Origin: JAJZMF01 sp035702845
GTDB taxonomy: Bacteria > Actinomycetota > Acidimicrobiia > Acidimicrobiales > Palsa-688
Assembly (NCBI GenBank): GCA_035702845.1
Contig: DASSZK010000281.1
Span: 1 to 9,768, forward strand
Length of the DNA stretch: 9,768 bases
Direction: 5' to 3'
In this document: one piece after another, positions 1-5,765 of the stretch
Position numbering within the stretch: position 1 is the stretch's first letter
Layout of the letters: each line of letters begins with the position of its first letter
Program-made: the position numbers and the translations under genes
The notes under the pieces: model-generated
Databases searched by the model: none
What the model saw: the letters and a program-made list of their open reading frames with translations, nothing else
What the model was told of the DNA's origin: nothing

Positions 1-527
1 ACGACGAGCGCACCCCGGTCAGCGTCGCCGCGGGTCCAGCGCCCGGTGGCCAGGGGGTAAAAAGCCTCGTCCCAGGCGGCTGCTACCTCGTTGCCCGCCG
101 CCAGTCGGCCGCTCGGGTTGTTCGGGTTGGAACGCACCCGCCCGACCCCAGCTGATCCCTCGCTTTGAACAACCGAGAGGTGACGGCGCCACAAGGAAAA
201 CTCAGGTTCCACCACTTGGGCAACGCCAAGTTCGTATGCAACGAGCGCTATCGCTTCTGAGCCTCCATTGGTCAGCAGCAGGCTCGAACCGTCCACGCCC
301 ATTGCTTGAGCCAATGCAGCCGTGGCGGCGTGGGGATCGGGATAAGTGCGGGCGGCGTCGGCGTGGCGGCAGATCATCGGGGCGACGTCGGGGGCGAGGG
401 GGTTCATGCTTGCCGAGAGGTCGAGGATCTCTCCGACCCGGACGCCCAGTGCGCGTGCCAGGGCAGGTGCGTCACCGCCGTGTGGCCCCGGTGGCGGGGC
501 GGTAAAGCGATGGCCGTGGTCAGTCAC
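1..527 (-). CDS. cobC: L-threonine-O-3-phosphate decarboxylase (CobC-type), partial, 3' end outside window
   Basis: This is a PLP-dependent fold type I aminotransferase-like enzyme. The family decarboxylates L-threonine phosphate to (R)-1-amino-2-propanol phosphate, the nucleotide-loop linker used by CbiB in cobalamin synthesis. I translated the minus strand from the GTG at 527 and found 175 codons without a stop. Visible features are ILDLSASMNP near residues 34-43, TYPDPHAA (61-68), TNGGSEAI (86-93), the class I/II aminotransferase motif SNPNNPSG (133-140) and WDEAFYPL (152-159), whose Asp should contact the PLP ring nitrogen. The PLP lysine and C-terminal half lie beyond the window. The GTG start overlaps the cbiB stop by four bases (GTGA), which implies translational coupling. 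Family assignment is strong. The symbol follows Pseudomonas denitrificans usage; the Salmonella name for this enzyme is CobD. Confidence 0.9.
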   Translation of the reverse strand, partial: MTDHGHRFTAPPPGPHGGDAPALARALGVRVGEILDLSASMNPLAPDVAPMICRHADAARTYPDPHAATAALAQAMGVDGSSLLLTNGGSEAIALVAYELGVAQVVEPEFSLWRRHLSVVQSEGSAGVGRVRSNPNNPSGRLAAGNEVAAAWDEAFYPLATGRWTRGDADRGALV

Positions 528-1471
528 GCCTGTTCCATGATGAAGAAGGGACGGCGGAGCGCTCGTGCCACGCCGACACCGGCACTGATAACAGCGGCGG
601 CTATCCCGACCCGGCGAGAAAGAGCGACCGCACGCCCGACATCGGCCGGTCGCGGCGGTCGCCCGTCGCCCATGAGGGCCCGCAGTTCCACTTTCCCGCC
701 ATAGGAATTCGCGCCGCCGAGGCGCACACCCAGAGCGGCTGCGAAGGCGGATTCGGCCACGCCGGCGTTGGGGGAGGGGTGGCCGGGAGCGTCCCTGCGC
801 ACCGTGCGCCAGATCGTGCCTGCGGTCTTGGGCTGTAGGAGCATGATGAGCAACGCAGTGGCCCGAGCCGGAACGAGGTTCGCCAGGTCGTCCAACCGGG
901 CGCTCGCCCATCCGAACTGCTGGTAGCGCTCGTTGCGGTAACCCACCATGGCGTCGAGCGTGTTGACGGCGCGATAGCCGAGCGCTCCGCAGGCACCCCA
1001 AAGAGCAGAATAGAGCAGGGGGGCGACCACGGCATCGACCGTGTTCTCGGCTACAGATTCAACTGCCGCCCTAGAGAGCTCGGTTTCGTCCAAGCCGGCG
1101 ACATCTCGCCCCACGAGCCAACGCGCTGCCTGGCGAGCAGCATCGAGGTCTCCGACATCGAGGGCATGTTCGACCGCTTGGGCCGCACCGGCCAGTGACT
1201 GGCCGCCGATCGCCACGTAGCTTGCGAGGGCTGTAGAGCCAATGGATCTGCCGGCGAGCACCCCGGCAGCCACGCCCGCCGCGGCGTAAAGGGACCCCGC
1301 CAGGCGCGAGCGACGGTACAGAAAGCTTTCCAGCCGGGTCATCAAGGCGCCAAAGGCGCGCAGGGGATGGACCTGGTCGGGAGGTTCGCCCAATATCAGG
1401 TCAAGCATCCCACCCGCCGCCGCCCCCACCGGGCGCCAGCGTTTCGTGCCGGCCGGCGGCCGCGCCCGCAT
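524..1471 (-). CDS. cbiB: adenosylcobinamide-phosphate synthase (CbiB/CobD), integral membrane protein
   Basis: This membrane enzyme joins adenosylcobyric acid to (R)-1-amino-2-propanol phosphate to give adenosylcobinamide phosphate. The N-terminal block LDLILGEPPDQVHPLRAFG is typical of the family. The central signature is AVESVAENTVDAVVAPLLYS, followed by YRAVNTLDAMVGYRNERY and LDDLANLVPARATALLIML. Several hydrophobic stretches fit a multi-pass protein. The length of about 315 residues is normal. Two adjacent starts are possible: GTG at 1474 or ATG at 1471. I prefer the ATG because GAGG lies seven bases upstream of it (only four from the GTG), and it overlaps the cobB stop by one base. The stop overlaps the cobC start by four bases. 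Its partner substrate is made by the next gene, so the operon order makes biochemical sense. Confidence 0.93.
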   Translation of the reverse strand: MRARPPAGTKRWRPVGAAAGGMLDLILGEPPDQVHPLRAFGALMTRLESFLYRRSRLAGSLYAAAGVAAGVLAGRSIGSTALASYVAIGGQSLAGAAQAVEHALDVGDLDAARQAARWLVGRDVAGLDETELSRAAVESVAENTVDAVVAPLLYSALWGACGALGYRAVNTLDAMVGYRNERYQQFGWASARLDDLANLVPARATALLIMLLQPKTAGTIWRTVRRDAPGHPSPNAGVAESAFAAALGVRLGGANSYGGKVELRALMGDGRPPRPADVGRAVALSRRVGIAAAVISAGVGVARALRRPFFIMEQA

Positions 1472-2829
1472 CACAGCGCCTCTTGGGTGGCGGCGGCGAT
1501 GAAGCGTTCGGCTAATTGCGGGGTGGAAGCGAGGTGCTGGTGCAGGTAGCCGGCGAAGAGCTTCTCGCCCAGGTAGCCGGCCTCAGCCCGGCCCCACCGG
1601 CTTTCCAGGACCAGGCCATCGCCCGGGGGTTCGGCAAGCGAGCGGTGGTACTCGTGGCCGAGCAGATGGGTGCCGGGAGGGCCAAGGAACGATCTCTTTC
1701 GCGTGCTGGCGCTGCGGTAACCGATAACAAGCTTGTCGGTCATGGTGATGCTGACCCCGCGGAGCGCCCCGGACATGGGGTGGCCGTCGATGGTCTCCGC
1801 CAGCCACATGAACCCTCCGCACTCGGCCCATGTCACGAGGTCGGCGCCCGCACGGCGGCCGATCTCCGCCAAAAGCCGCCGGTTTTCGGCCAGGGCGGGA
1901 GCGAATACTTCGGGGAAGCCGCCACCCGCATATAGCCCGGTGCAGCCATCCGGCAAAGCTGGGACCACCAGCGGGTCGAAGAACGCCAGCTCTGCTCCCG
2001 CCAGTTCGAACAATTGAAGGTTCTCGGGGTAAACAAAACTGAACGCAGGGCCACTGCATACCGCGATACGGGCGTGGCCAACGGTTCCTGGCAGCGGCAG
2101 GGGGTGCGTGCGTACCTCCGGAACGGAACGGGCGAGGTTGACGATCGCTTCTAAATCGAGCCGGCTGGCGACAGCCTCGCCGAGCCGCTGTAGCGACTCC
2201 TCCACGACATGGGGCTGCTCGGCGACGGGCACGAGGCCGAGATGGCGTTCGCGCCACGCCAGGCGGTCGTCGTTGAGCAGGGCACCGAGCACCGGGACGC
2301 CGAGCGGTACGAGCGCCTCTTCGAGTAGGACGGCATGGCCCTCGCTGCCTACCCTGTTGAGGATGACGCCGCCCAGGCGCAGGGCGGGGTCGAAGGTGGC
2401 GAAGCCGTGAACGAGAGCGGCGACGGACCCGCTCATGGCCGAGGCATCGACAACGAGCACAACTGGAGCATCCAAAGCCTTCGCTACCGCCGCGGTGGAA
2501 CCGTCGCAGCCGGGCTGGGCCGACCCATCGAAGAGGCCCATGACGCCCTCTACGACCAGGACGTCGCAGTCGGCTCCGGCCTCAGCGGCGATCGAAGCGA
2601 GCAGTCCCTCGCCAGAGAGGAAGGCATCGAGGCAACGGGAAGGCCTCCCGGCCGCCAAGCGGTGGTAGCCGGGGTCGATGAAGTCAGGCCCGACCTTGGC
2701 TGCGCCAATACGCAGCCCTCGCGCCCGGAGCGCCGCCATGATCCCCGTGGCCACCGTGGTCTTACCCACACCCGAGTGAGTACCGGCCACCACCACGCGC
2801 GCCGCGAGCTTGCCCGAGCCATAGTGCAC
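1471..2829 (-). CDS. cobB: cobyrinate a,c-diamide synthase (CobB/CbiA), glutamine-hydrolysing
   Basis: The family performs ATP- and glutamine-dependent amidation of the a and c carboxylates of cobyrinate (anaerobic route) or hydrogenobyrinate (aerobic route). From the GTG at 2829 the protein has 452 residues, the usual size. The N-terminal dethiobiotin-synthetase-like ATPase domain has the P-loop GTHSGVGKTT at residues 16-25, then FIDPGYHR and VVEGVMGLFDG. The C-terminal glutamine amidotransferase domain carries WAECGGFMWL with nucleophile Cys337 and GYLHQHL with His430 and His432 near the end. The frame stays open to an ATG at 3051, but the extra 74 residues are Arg/Pro-rich, not family-like, and overlap the divergent gene's upstream region. 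No clear ribosome binding site precedes the GTG. It leads an overlapping cobB-cbiB-cobC operon. Confidence 0.92.
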   Translation of the reverse strand: MHYGSGKLAARVVVAGTHSGVGKTTVATGIMAALRARGLRIGAAKVGPDFIDPGYHRLAAGRPSRCLDAFLSGEGLLASIAAEAGADCDVLVVEGVMGLFDGSAQPGCDGSTAAVAKALDAPVVLVVDASAMSGSVAALVHGFATFDPALRLGGVILNRVGSEGHAVLLEEALVPLGVPVLGALLNDDRLAWRERHLGLVPVAEQPHVVEESLQRLGEAVASRLDLEAIVNLARSVPEVRTHPLPLPGTVGHARIAVCSGPAFSFVYPENLQLFELAGAELAFFDPLVVPALPDGCTGLYAGGGFPEVFAPALAENRRLLAEIGRRAGADLVTWAECGGFMWLAETIDGHPMSGALRGVSITMTDKLVIGYRSASTRKRSFLGPPGTHLLGHEYHRSLAEPPGDGLVLESRWGRAEAGYLGEKLFAGYLHQHLASTPQLAERFIAAATQEAL

Positions 2830-2855
2830 CCGGGCATTCTGGCATCCCGGTGCAC
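2824..2855. repeat. inverted repeat across the cobB start codon
   Basis: In cobB sense the left arm GTGCACCGGG (2855-2846) pairs with CCCGGGTGCAC (2834-2824), giving ten base pairs with one bulged G and an 11-base loop. The probable GTG start (2829-2827) lies inside the second arm. In RNA this hairpin could hide the start; in DNA it could be an operator. The repeat is seen directly, its role is inferred. Confidence 0.5.
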
Positions 2856-3107
2856 CACCGGTTGAGCCGCACTGCCAGGCGCTCGTGAGGCAGGATGTTG
2901 GGGTGCGGGTTGTCCTTACACGTCTTAGCGGTCCGTCGGCTCGTCTCACTGCTCTGGCGGGCAGGTGCGACGAGGTCGGCCGGGCGGCCTCACTGCGCGC
3001 CCGGCGACCCCGGACTGCTCGTGCCTGACGCGTCCTCAACTGCGGGTGCACCGCCTGACGCTACGGCGCCGAAGGCTACGGCGGCAGACGGCGCGGCGCC
3101 CGCACTC
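2856..3107. other. divergent intergenic region between cobB and the plus-strand operon
   Basis: Open frames enter from both sides: the extended cobB frame back to 3051, and the plus frame from an ATG at 2895. Both translations here are low-complexity Ala/Pro/Arg, and the plus frame begins with two TTA codons, unusual for this GC content. I treat the stretch as non-coding and expect promoters for both operons, but no convincing -35/-10 pair is visible. I found no cobalamin riboswitch signature (B12 box or GCCACTG element) in either direction. Confidence 0.45.
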
Positions 3108-3113
3108 AGGGAG
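3108..3113 (+). promoter_or_regulatory. ribosome binding site deciding the start at 3120
   Basis: AGGGAG lies six bases before the GTG at 3120. It supports the short form of the small protein over the ATG at 2895 or the GTG at 3021, neither of which has a comparable site. Confidence 0.5.
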
Positions 3114-3119
3114 CATCTC

Positions 3120-3506
3120 GTGCCGGTGGAGGCCTGGAGCGGGACGTGGGCCGACGACGACCCGAACGCCAATTTCAAGGCCGACGTGGCTCTTCACTCG
3201 TTGCTCGACCCGATGGCGACGATGCGCGGCCTGGCCGCCGCTGTCGGGCTGCCTGCCGGTGCCGTCGTCCACTATGCGTTGGCGCGTTATGCGACGAGCG
3301 GCAGCGCCGGTTTGCTGGAGCTTGGGCCGAAGATGGTCGAGCGCCTATGGGCGCCGGTGGACAAGGCAGAGCGCAGCGGTGACGATGCCTCACGCCTTCA
3401 CGCCTACCACGAAGTTCGCAAGTTGCTTTCGTGGCTACGCGCGCCCCTAACCGAGGGTGCGACAAATGCCGGCGGGGACGAGGGTGCAAAGGCCGGTGAA
3501 GTGTGA
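3120..3506 (+). CDS. small conserved-looking protein (possibly DUF6027-like), partner of the FhuF-like gene
   Basis: From the GTG at 3120 this is a 128-residue soluble protein of unknown function. It opens with PVEAWSGTWADDDPNANFKADV, followed by a helical section LDPMATMRGLAAAVGLPAGAV and then ARYATSGSAGLLELGPKMVERLW. The middle part could form a helix-turn-helix-like fold, but this is weak. The DDPNANFKADVAL and LLELGP segments resemble what I recall of the actinobacterial DUF6027 family; that is memory, not a search. There is no signal peptide, membrane segment or metal motif. The stop overlaps the next start by four bases (GTGA), so it is probably translated with the FhuF-like protein. 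A longer form from 2895 (203 residues) is possible, but its added N terminus looks non-coding. Confidence 0.7.
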   Translation: MPVEAWSGTWADDDPNANFKADVALHSLLDPMATMRGLAAAVGLPAGAVVHYALARYATSGSAGLLELGPKMVERLWAPVDKAERSGDDASRLHAYHEVRKLLSWLRAPLTEGATNAGGDEGAKAGEV

Positions 3507-4339
3507 GCCCGGGTGCTGGATCCGTGGTAGTCGGGCCCCCGGCGGTTGCGCACCTCCGGAGTGCCATAGCCGCATTCCCCCCTGAGATCTCGTATGTGCG
3601 GGCTGAGGTTTTGCCCGGTGGTCCGTTGGCAGCCGGGGATGGTCTCCCCGGCGACGGCCACTGGCTGGCCTGTGCGCGCTTGTGCGATGAGCCGGACTGG
3701 CTGGCGCAACTTATCCGTGCCAGTGGGCGGCAACTCGGGACAGACGACGACATGGTGGCCGCCTCTTTGTTCGTGCAAAACTATGCCTACAGGGTGATGA
3801 TGGTCGCGGTCGCGTGTGCCACGGCCGGTGGAGTGGTGCCCGGTTCGAGGGCGGCTGACATGGGTTTCACCATGGCCAGGGGCCGCCCGCACGTGGTCGG
3901 GTACTTGGAGCCGAGAGCGTTGCTTGTCCCCTTGCAGGCCGAGGCAGTGCGGCGGGTACCCGAGTGGCTCTTCGCCGAGGCCGTGGCCAACCACCTGGCC
4001 TCGTTGGTCGATAGTGTCCTCAGCCGTTTCCGGGTCGGCCGGCGCTTGCTCTGGGGCAACATCGCATCCTCGACGGCGACGGCTTTCAGGACGATGGACG
4101 GCTGTCTGGGCGCATGGGTACGGCCTATTGGGGAAGCGTTTTTCCGGGATGCCCCCGAGGTCCTGAGAGGCCACGGCGCATTCTTGGCCCTTGAGCATGG
4201 CGAGCGCAGCGGGTGGTTCTGGGAGCGTACGAGTTGCTGCCTTTATGACCGCCTACCGGGCAAATTGCGCTGCGGCGACTGTAGCCGTACGCCTGCGCCC
4301 GAGCGCCGCTCCGCCTACCGGGCCAGCCTGGGTGGCTGA
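3503..4339 (+). CDS. FhuF-like [2Fe-2S] protein, putative ferric-siderophore or metal-centre reductase
   Basis: The 278-residue product ends with the FhuF hallmark: RTSCCLYDRLPG then RCGDC, giving Cys245, Cys246, Cys257 and Cys260 in the exact CC-x10-C-x2-C spacing that binds a [2Fe-2S] cluster in E. coli FhuF. The preceding RRLLWGNIASSTATAF matches the C-terminal region shared by FhuF and IucA/IucC-like proteins. No signal peptide is visible, so it should be cytoplasmic. Known relatives reduce ferric siderophores to release iron. No siderophore transporter or biosynthesis gene is in view; the neighbours are cobalamin genes, so another redox role is possible. It begins with GTG overlapping the previous stop by four bases. 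Family call is good; substrate is unknown. Confidence 0.85.
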   Translation: MSPGAGSVVVGPPAVAHLRSAIAAFPPEISYVRAEVLPGGPLAAGDGLPGDGHWLACARLCDEPDWLAQLIRASGRQLGTDDDMVAASLFVQNYAYRVMMVAVACATAGGVVPGSRAADMGFTMARGRPHVVGYLEPRALLVPLQAEAVRRVPEWLFAEAVANHLASLVDSVLSRFRVGRRLLWGNIASSTATAFRTMDGCLGAWVRPIGEAFFRDAPEVLRGHGAFLALEHGERSGWFWERTSCCLYDRLPGKLRCGDCSRTPAPERRSAYRASLGG

Positions 4340-4362
4340 CAGCGGGAGCGCAAAATCGTGGG

Positions 4363-4381
4363 GTCCCTGCCGGCCAGGGGC
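4363..4381. terminator. short stem-loop between convergent genes
   Basis: GTCCCTG (4363-4369) pairs with CAGGGGC (4375-4381) around a five-base loop, with one G-U pair. It sits between the FhuF-like stop (4339) and the lacI stop (4396), where a shared terminator is expected. There is no T tract on the plus side; on the minus side a TTTT follows after eight bases. The repeat is seen; termination is a weak inference. Confidence 0.3.
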
Positions 4382-4395
4382 AACGCTGCGGGGAT

Positions 4396-5430
4396 TTAGC
4401 GCGGGGGCGGTGCCGTCGAGGAGCGCAGCACGAGGTCGCACATAAGCTCAACGTGAAGGGCCTCCACTTCCAGGCCGTTTATTAGCCGCAAAAGCAGTTC
4501 CACTCCTATGCGTGCCATCTCGTCAATGGGCTGGCGGACGGTGGTGAGGGGCGGGTGCACGAGCCGGCTCAGCTCCAGCGCGTCGAAACCCACCACGGAA
4601 AGCTGCGAGGGCACGTCGATGCCCCTCTCGGTGGCCGCTCGCATAGCCCCGATGGCCACCTTGTCGTTGAACCCGACGATCGCTGTGGGGGGTTCGGCGA
4701 GGTCCAGTAGCGCCTTGCTGACGGACATGCCATGGTTCACGTCGGGTTCCCACGCTGAGCGGATGTACTCGTCTGGAGCGCTGATCCCCGCGCCCGACAA
4801 GGCCGAGCGGTACCCAGAGAGCCGCCCGTCGCTCGAAAGTTGCTCCGGCGGGCCCGTGATTATCGCGATACGCCGGTGCCCGAGATCGATCAGGTGTTGC
4901 GTTGCGGCTCGGGCCCCGGCGGCGTGAGCGACTGATACGGCGGCCACGTCTTCGGGAGGAGTGAAGCGGGGGTCGACCAACACGAAGGGGTAACCGCTGT
5001 CACGCAGCTCCAAGAACGCCGTCGGGTCGTCTGGGGGCAGTACGAGCAGCGCCCCGTCTGTGATCTCGGTGAGAAGGAGGTGGTCGAGGTCGGGTGCGCC
5101 GTTGTCAGACGTGTCGGTGCTCAGCACCAGGCGTTTGCCCCTTGCCCGCAAGCTCTGGGCGATCCCGGAGACCACGGCGCCGAAGTATTCCTCGAGAGCA
5201 TAAGTGCAGCGCACCGTGATTAGGTCGCGCACGCGGCTTGGCCTGGGCGCTCGGCGCAGACGCCTGAAACCCTCTCTCTCCATTGCCTGGCGGACGAGTG
5301 CCCGGGTTTCACTGGAGACGCCTGGACCGTCGTTGAGCACACGCGAGACCGTGGCAATTGAGACCCCGACCATGTCGGCGATATCGCGGATTGTCGGGCG
5401 GTGCCCGTGGGTGGACGCGGGTTGGGTCAC
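4396..5430 (-). CDS. LacI-family transcriptional regulator, copy 1
   Basis: This 344-residue repressor-type protein has an N-terminal helix-turn-helix (TIRDIADMVGVSIATVSRVLN, residues 13-33) and a periplasmic-binding-protein-like sensor domain: VRCTYALEEYFG, FVLVDPRFTPPEDVAAVSV, IAIITGPPEQLSSDGRLSGY, AIVGFNDKVAIGAM, LSVVGFDALELSRLVHPPLTTVRQP. It is about half identical by eye to the regulator at 5766-6821, including RLTTVRQPxDEMARIGVELLLRLI near the C terminus, so the two are paralogs. The usual hinge helix (xNAxARxL) is replaced by RRLRRAPRPSR. The GTG start at 5430 is the only sensible one and has no ribosome binding site; a TAnnnT hexamer (TAAGTT, 5442-5437) six bases upstream suggests a leaderless message. 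The effector is unknown, probably a sugar, judging from the neighbouring glycosidase. Confidence 0.92.
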   Translation of the reverse strand: MTQPASTHGHRPTIRDIADMVGVSIATVSRVLNDGPGVSSETRALVRQAMEREGFRRLRRAPRPSRVRDLITVRCTYALEEYFGAVVSGIAQSLRARGKRLVLSTDTSDNGAPDLDHLLLTEITDGALLVLPPDDPTAFLELRDSGYPFVLVDPRFTPPEDVAAVSVAHAAGARAATQHLIDLGHRRIAIITGPPEQLSSDGRLSGYRSALSGAGISAPDEYIRSAWEPDVNHGMSVSKALLDLAEPPTAIVGFNDKVAIGAMRAATERGIDVPSQLSVVGFDALELSRLVHPPLTTVRQPIDEMARIGVELLLRLINGLEVEALHVELMCDLVLRSSTAPPPR

Positions 5431-5434
5431 ATCA

Positions 5435-5443
5435 GTAACTTAC
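5435..5443. promoter_or_regulatory. GTAA-C-TTAC palindrome at the lacI copy 1 start, possible autoregulatory operator
   Basis: A nine-base odd palindrome lies five bases before the lacI copy 1 GTG and overlaps a TAAGTT hexamer that could be its -10 element. The same half sites (GTAA/TTAC) recur at 5573-5581. Binding there would block transcription of the gene itself. The sequence is seen; the role is inferred. Confidence 0.4.
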
Positions 5444-5457
5444 AGCAGCCCTTTCTT

Positions 5458-5490
5458 CTAGGCGCGCTTGGCCGGCCGTTTAGCGCCTAG
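5458..5490. repeat. nested dyad upstream of lacI copy 1
   Basis: Perfect eight-base arms CTAGGCGC (5458-5465) and GCGCCTAG (5483-5490) enclose 17 bases that contain the palindrome GGCCGGCC (5470-5477), nearly sharing the same centre. It could be an operator, or a leader hairpin if the lacI message starts further upstream. Confidence 0.45.
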
Positions 5491-5519
5491 CGTGCCGCTT
5501 CAATTGCTGTACGTCACCC

Positions 5520-5549
5520 TTGACACACGCCTCCACGTCGGAATAACCT
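5520..5549 (+). promoter_or_regulatory. plus-strand sigma70-type promoter without an obvious gene
   Basis: TTGACA (5520-5525) and TAACCT (5544-5549, TAnnnT type) are separated by 18 bases; transcription would start near 5557. The nine bases CCCTTGACA are identical to those of the GH30 promoter at 6864-6872. It is bracketed by the inverted octamers TACGTCAC (5510-5517) and GTGACGTA (5568-5575). Downstream lies only the structured gap and then the antisense strand of lacI copy 2. Confidence 0.4.
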
Positions 5550-5570
5550 AAGTGGCGTAAGGCATGCGTG

Positions 5571-5583
5571 ACGTAAGTTACGT
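5571..5583. promoter_or_regulatory. ACGTAA-G-TTACGT palindrome, possible operator
   Basis: A perfect 13-base odd palindrome lies about 15-27 bases downstream of the start expected from the promoter at 5520-5549. Its core GTAAGTTAC matches the site at 5435-5443 except for the central base (which is strand-dependent); the two centres are 138 bases apart. Confidence 0.45.
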
Positions 5584-5598
5584 TGCCGACAGGTTCCC

Positions 5599-5628
5599 GC
5601 TCCCGGGTGAGGCCATTCCTCCGGGAGC
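5599..5628. repeat. stem-loop 1 in the gap between the lacI genes
   Basis: GCTCCCGG (5599-5606) pairs perfectly with CCGGGAGC (5621-5628), and an inner AGG/CCT can extend the stem. It is the most stable of three hairpins between the two lacI genes and has no following T tract. Confidence 0.5.
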
Positions 5629-5663
5629 AAGCCACCTATGCGGGACAGTTCCCCCCCAAAGGG

Positions 5664-5698
5664 ATGGCCCAGGCGCCCCTAAAGGACGGCTGGGCCAT
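5664..5698. repeat. stem-loop 2 in the gap between the lacI genes
   Basis: ATGGCCCAG (5664-5672) and CTGGGCCAT (5690-5698) form a perfect nine-base stem around 17 bases, which can form a further imperfect inner stem (CGCCCC against GGACG). Confidence 0.5.
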
Positions 5699-5719
5699 TG
5701 GGGGCGAGCTGTGGCGGTT

Positions 5720-5749
5720 CGCTCAGCTGGGTGTAACTGCAACTGAGCG
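5720..5749. terminator. stem-loop 3, just after the lacI copy 2 stop
   Basis: CGCTCAG (5720-5726) pairs with CTGAGCG (5743-5749) around a 16-base loop. It begins 16 bases beyond the lacI copy 2 stop codon, so it may end or protect that message. There is no U tract, so an ordinary intrinsic terminator is not supported. Confidence 0.35.
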
Positions 5750-5765
5750 GCAACGGCCCCTGCTT

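Noticed and set aside
2830..3051. N-terminal extension of cobB to an ATG at 3051
   Set aside because: The added 74 residues are Arg/Pro-rich and unlike CobB/CbiA N termini, which normally begin shortly before the P-loop; the GTG at 2829 gives the expected length.
2895..3119. N-terminal extension of the small plus-strand protein to 2895
   Set aside because: Low-complexity Ala/Pro/Arg translation, rare TTA codons and no ribosome binding site, whereas AGGGAG precedes the GTG at 3120. It remains possible.
2830..3119. Cobalamin riboswitch ahead of cobB or the plus-strand operon
   Set aside because: I looked for the B12 box and GCCACTG-type element in both directions and found no convincing match.
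2856..3119. IdeR/DtxR iron box ahead of the FhuF-like operon
   Set aside because: No TTAGG/CCTAA-type dyad was seen; TTA-containing words near 2915-2930 are not palindromic.
5564..5746. 60-codon plus-strand open frame between the lacI genes
   Set aside because: Composition is not protein-like, there is no ribosome binding site, and it consists largely of the stem-loop arms.
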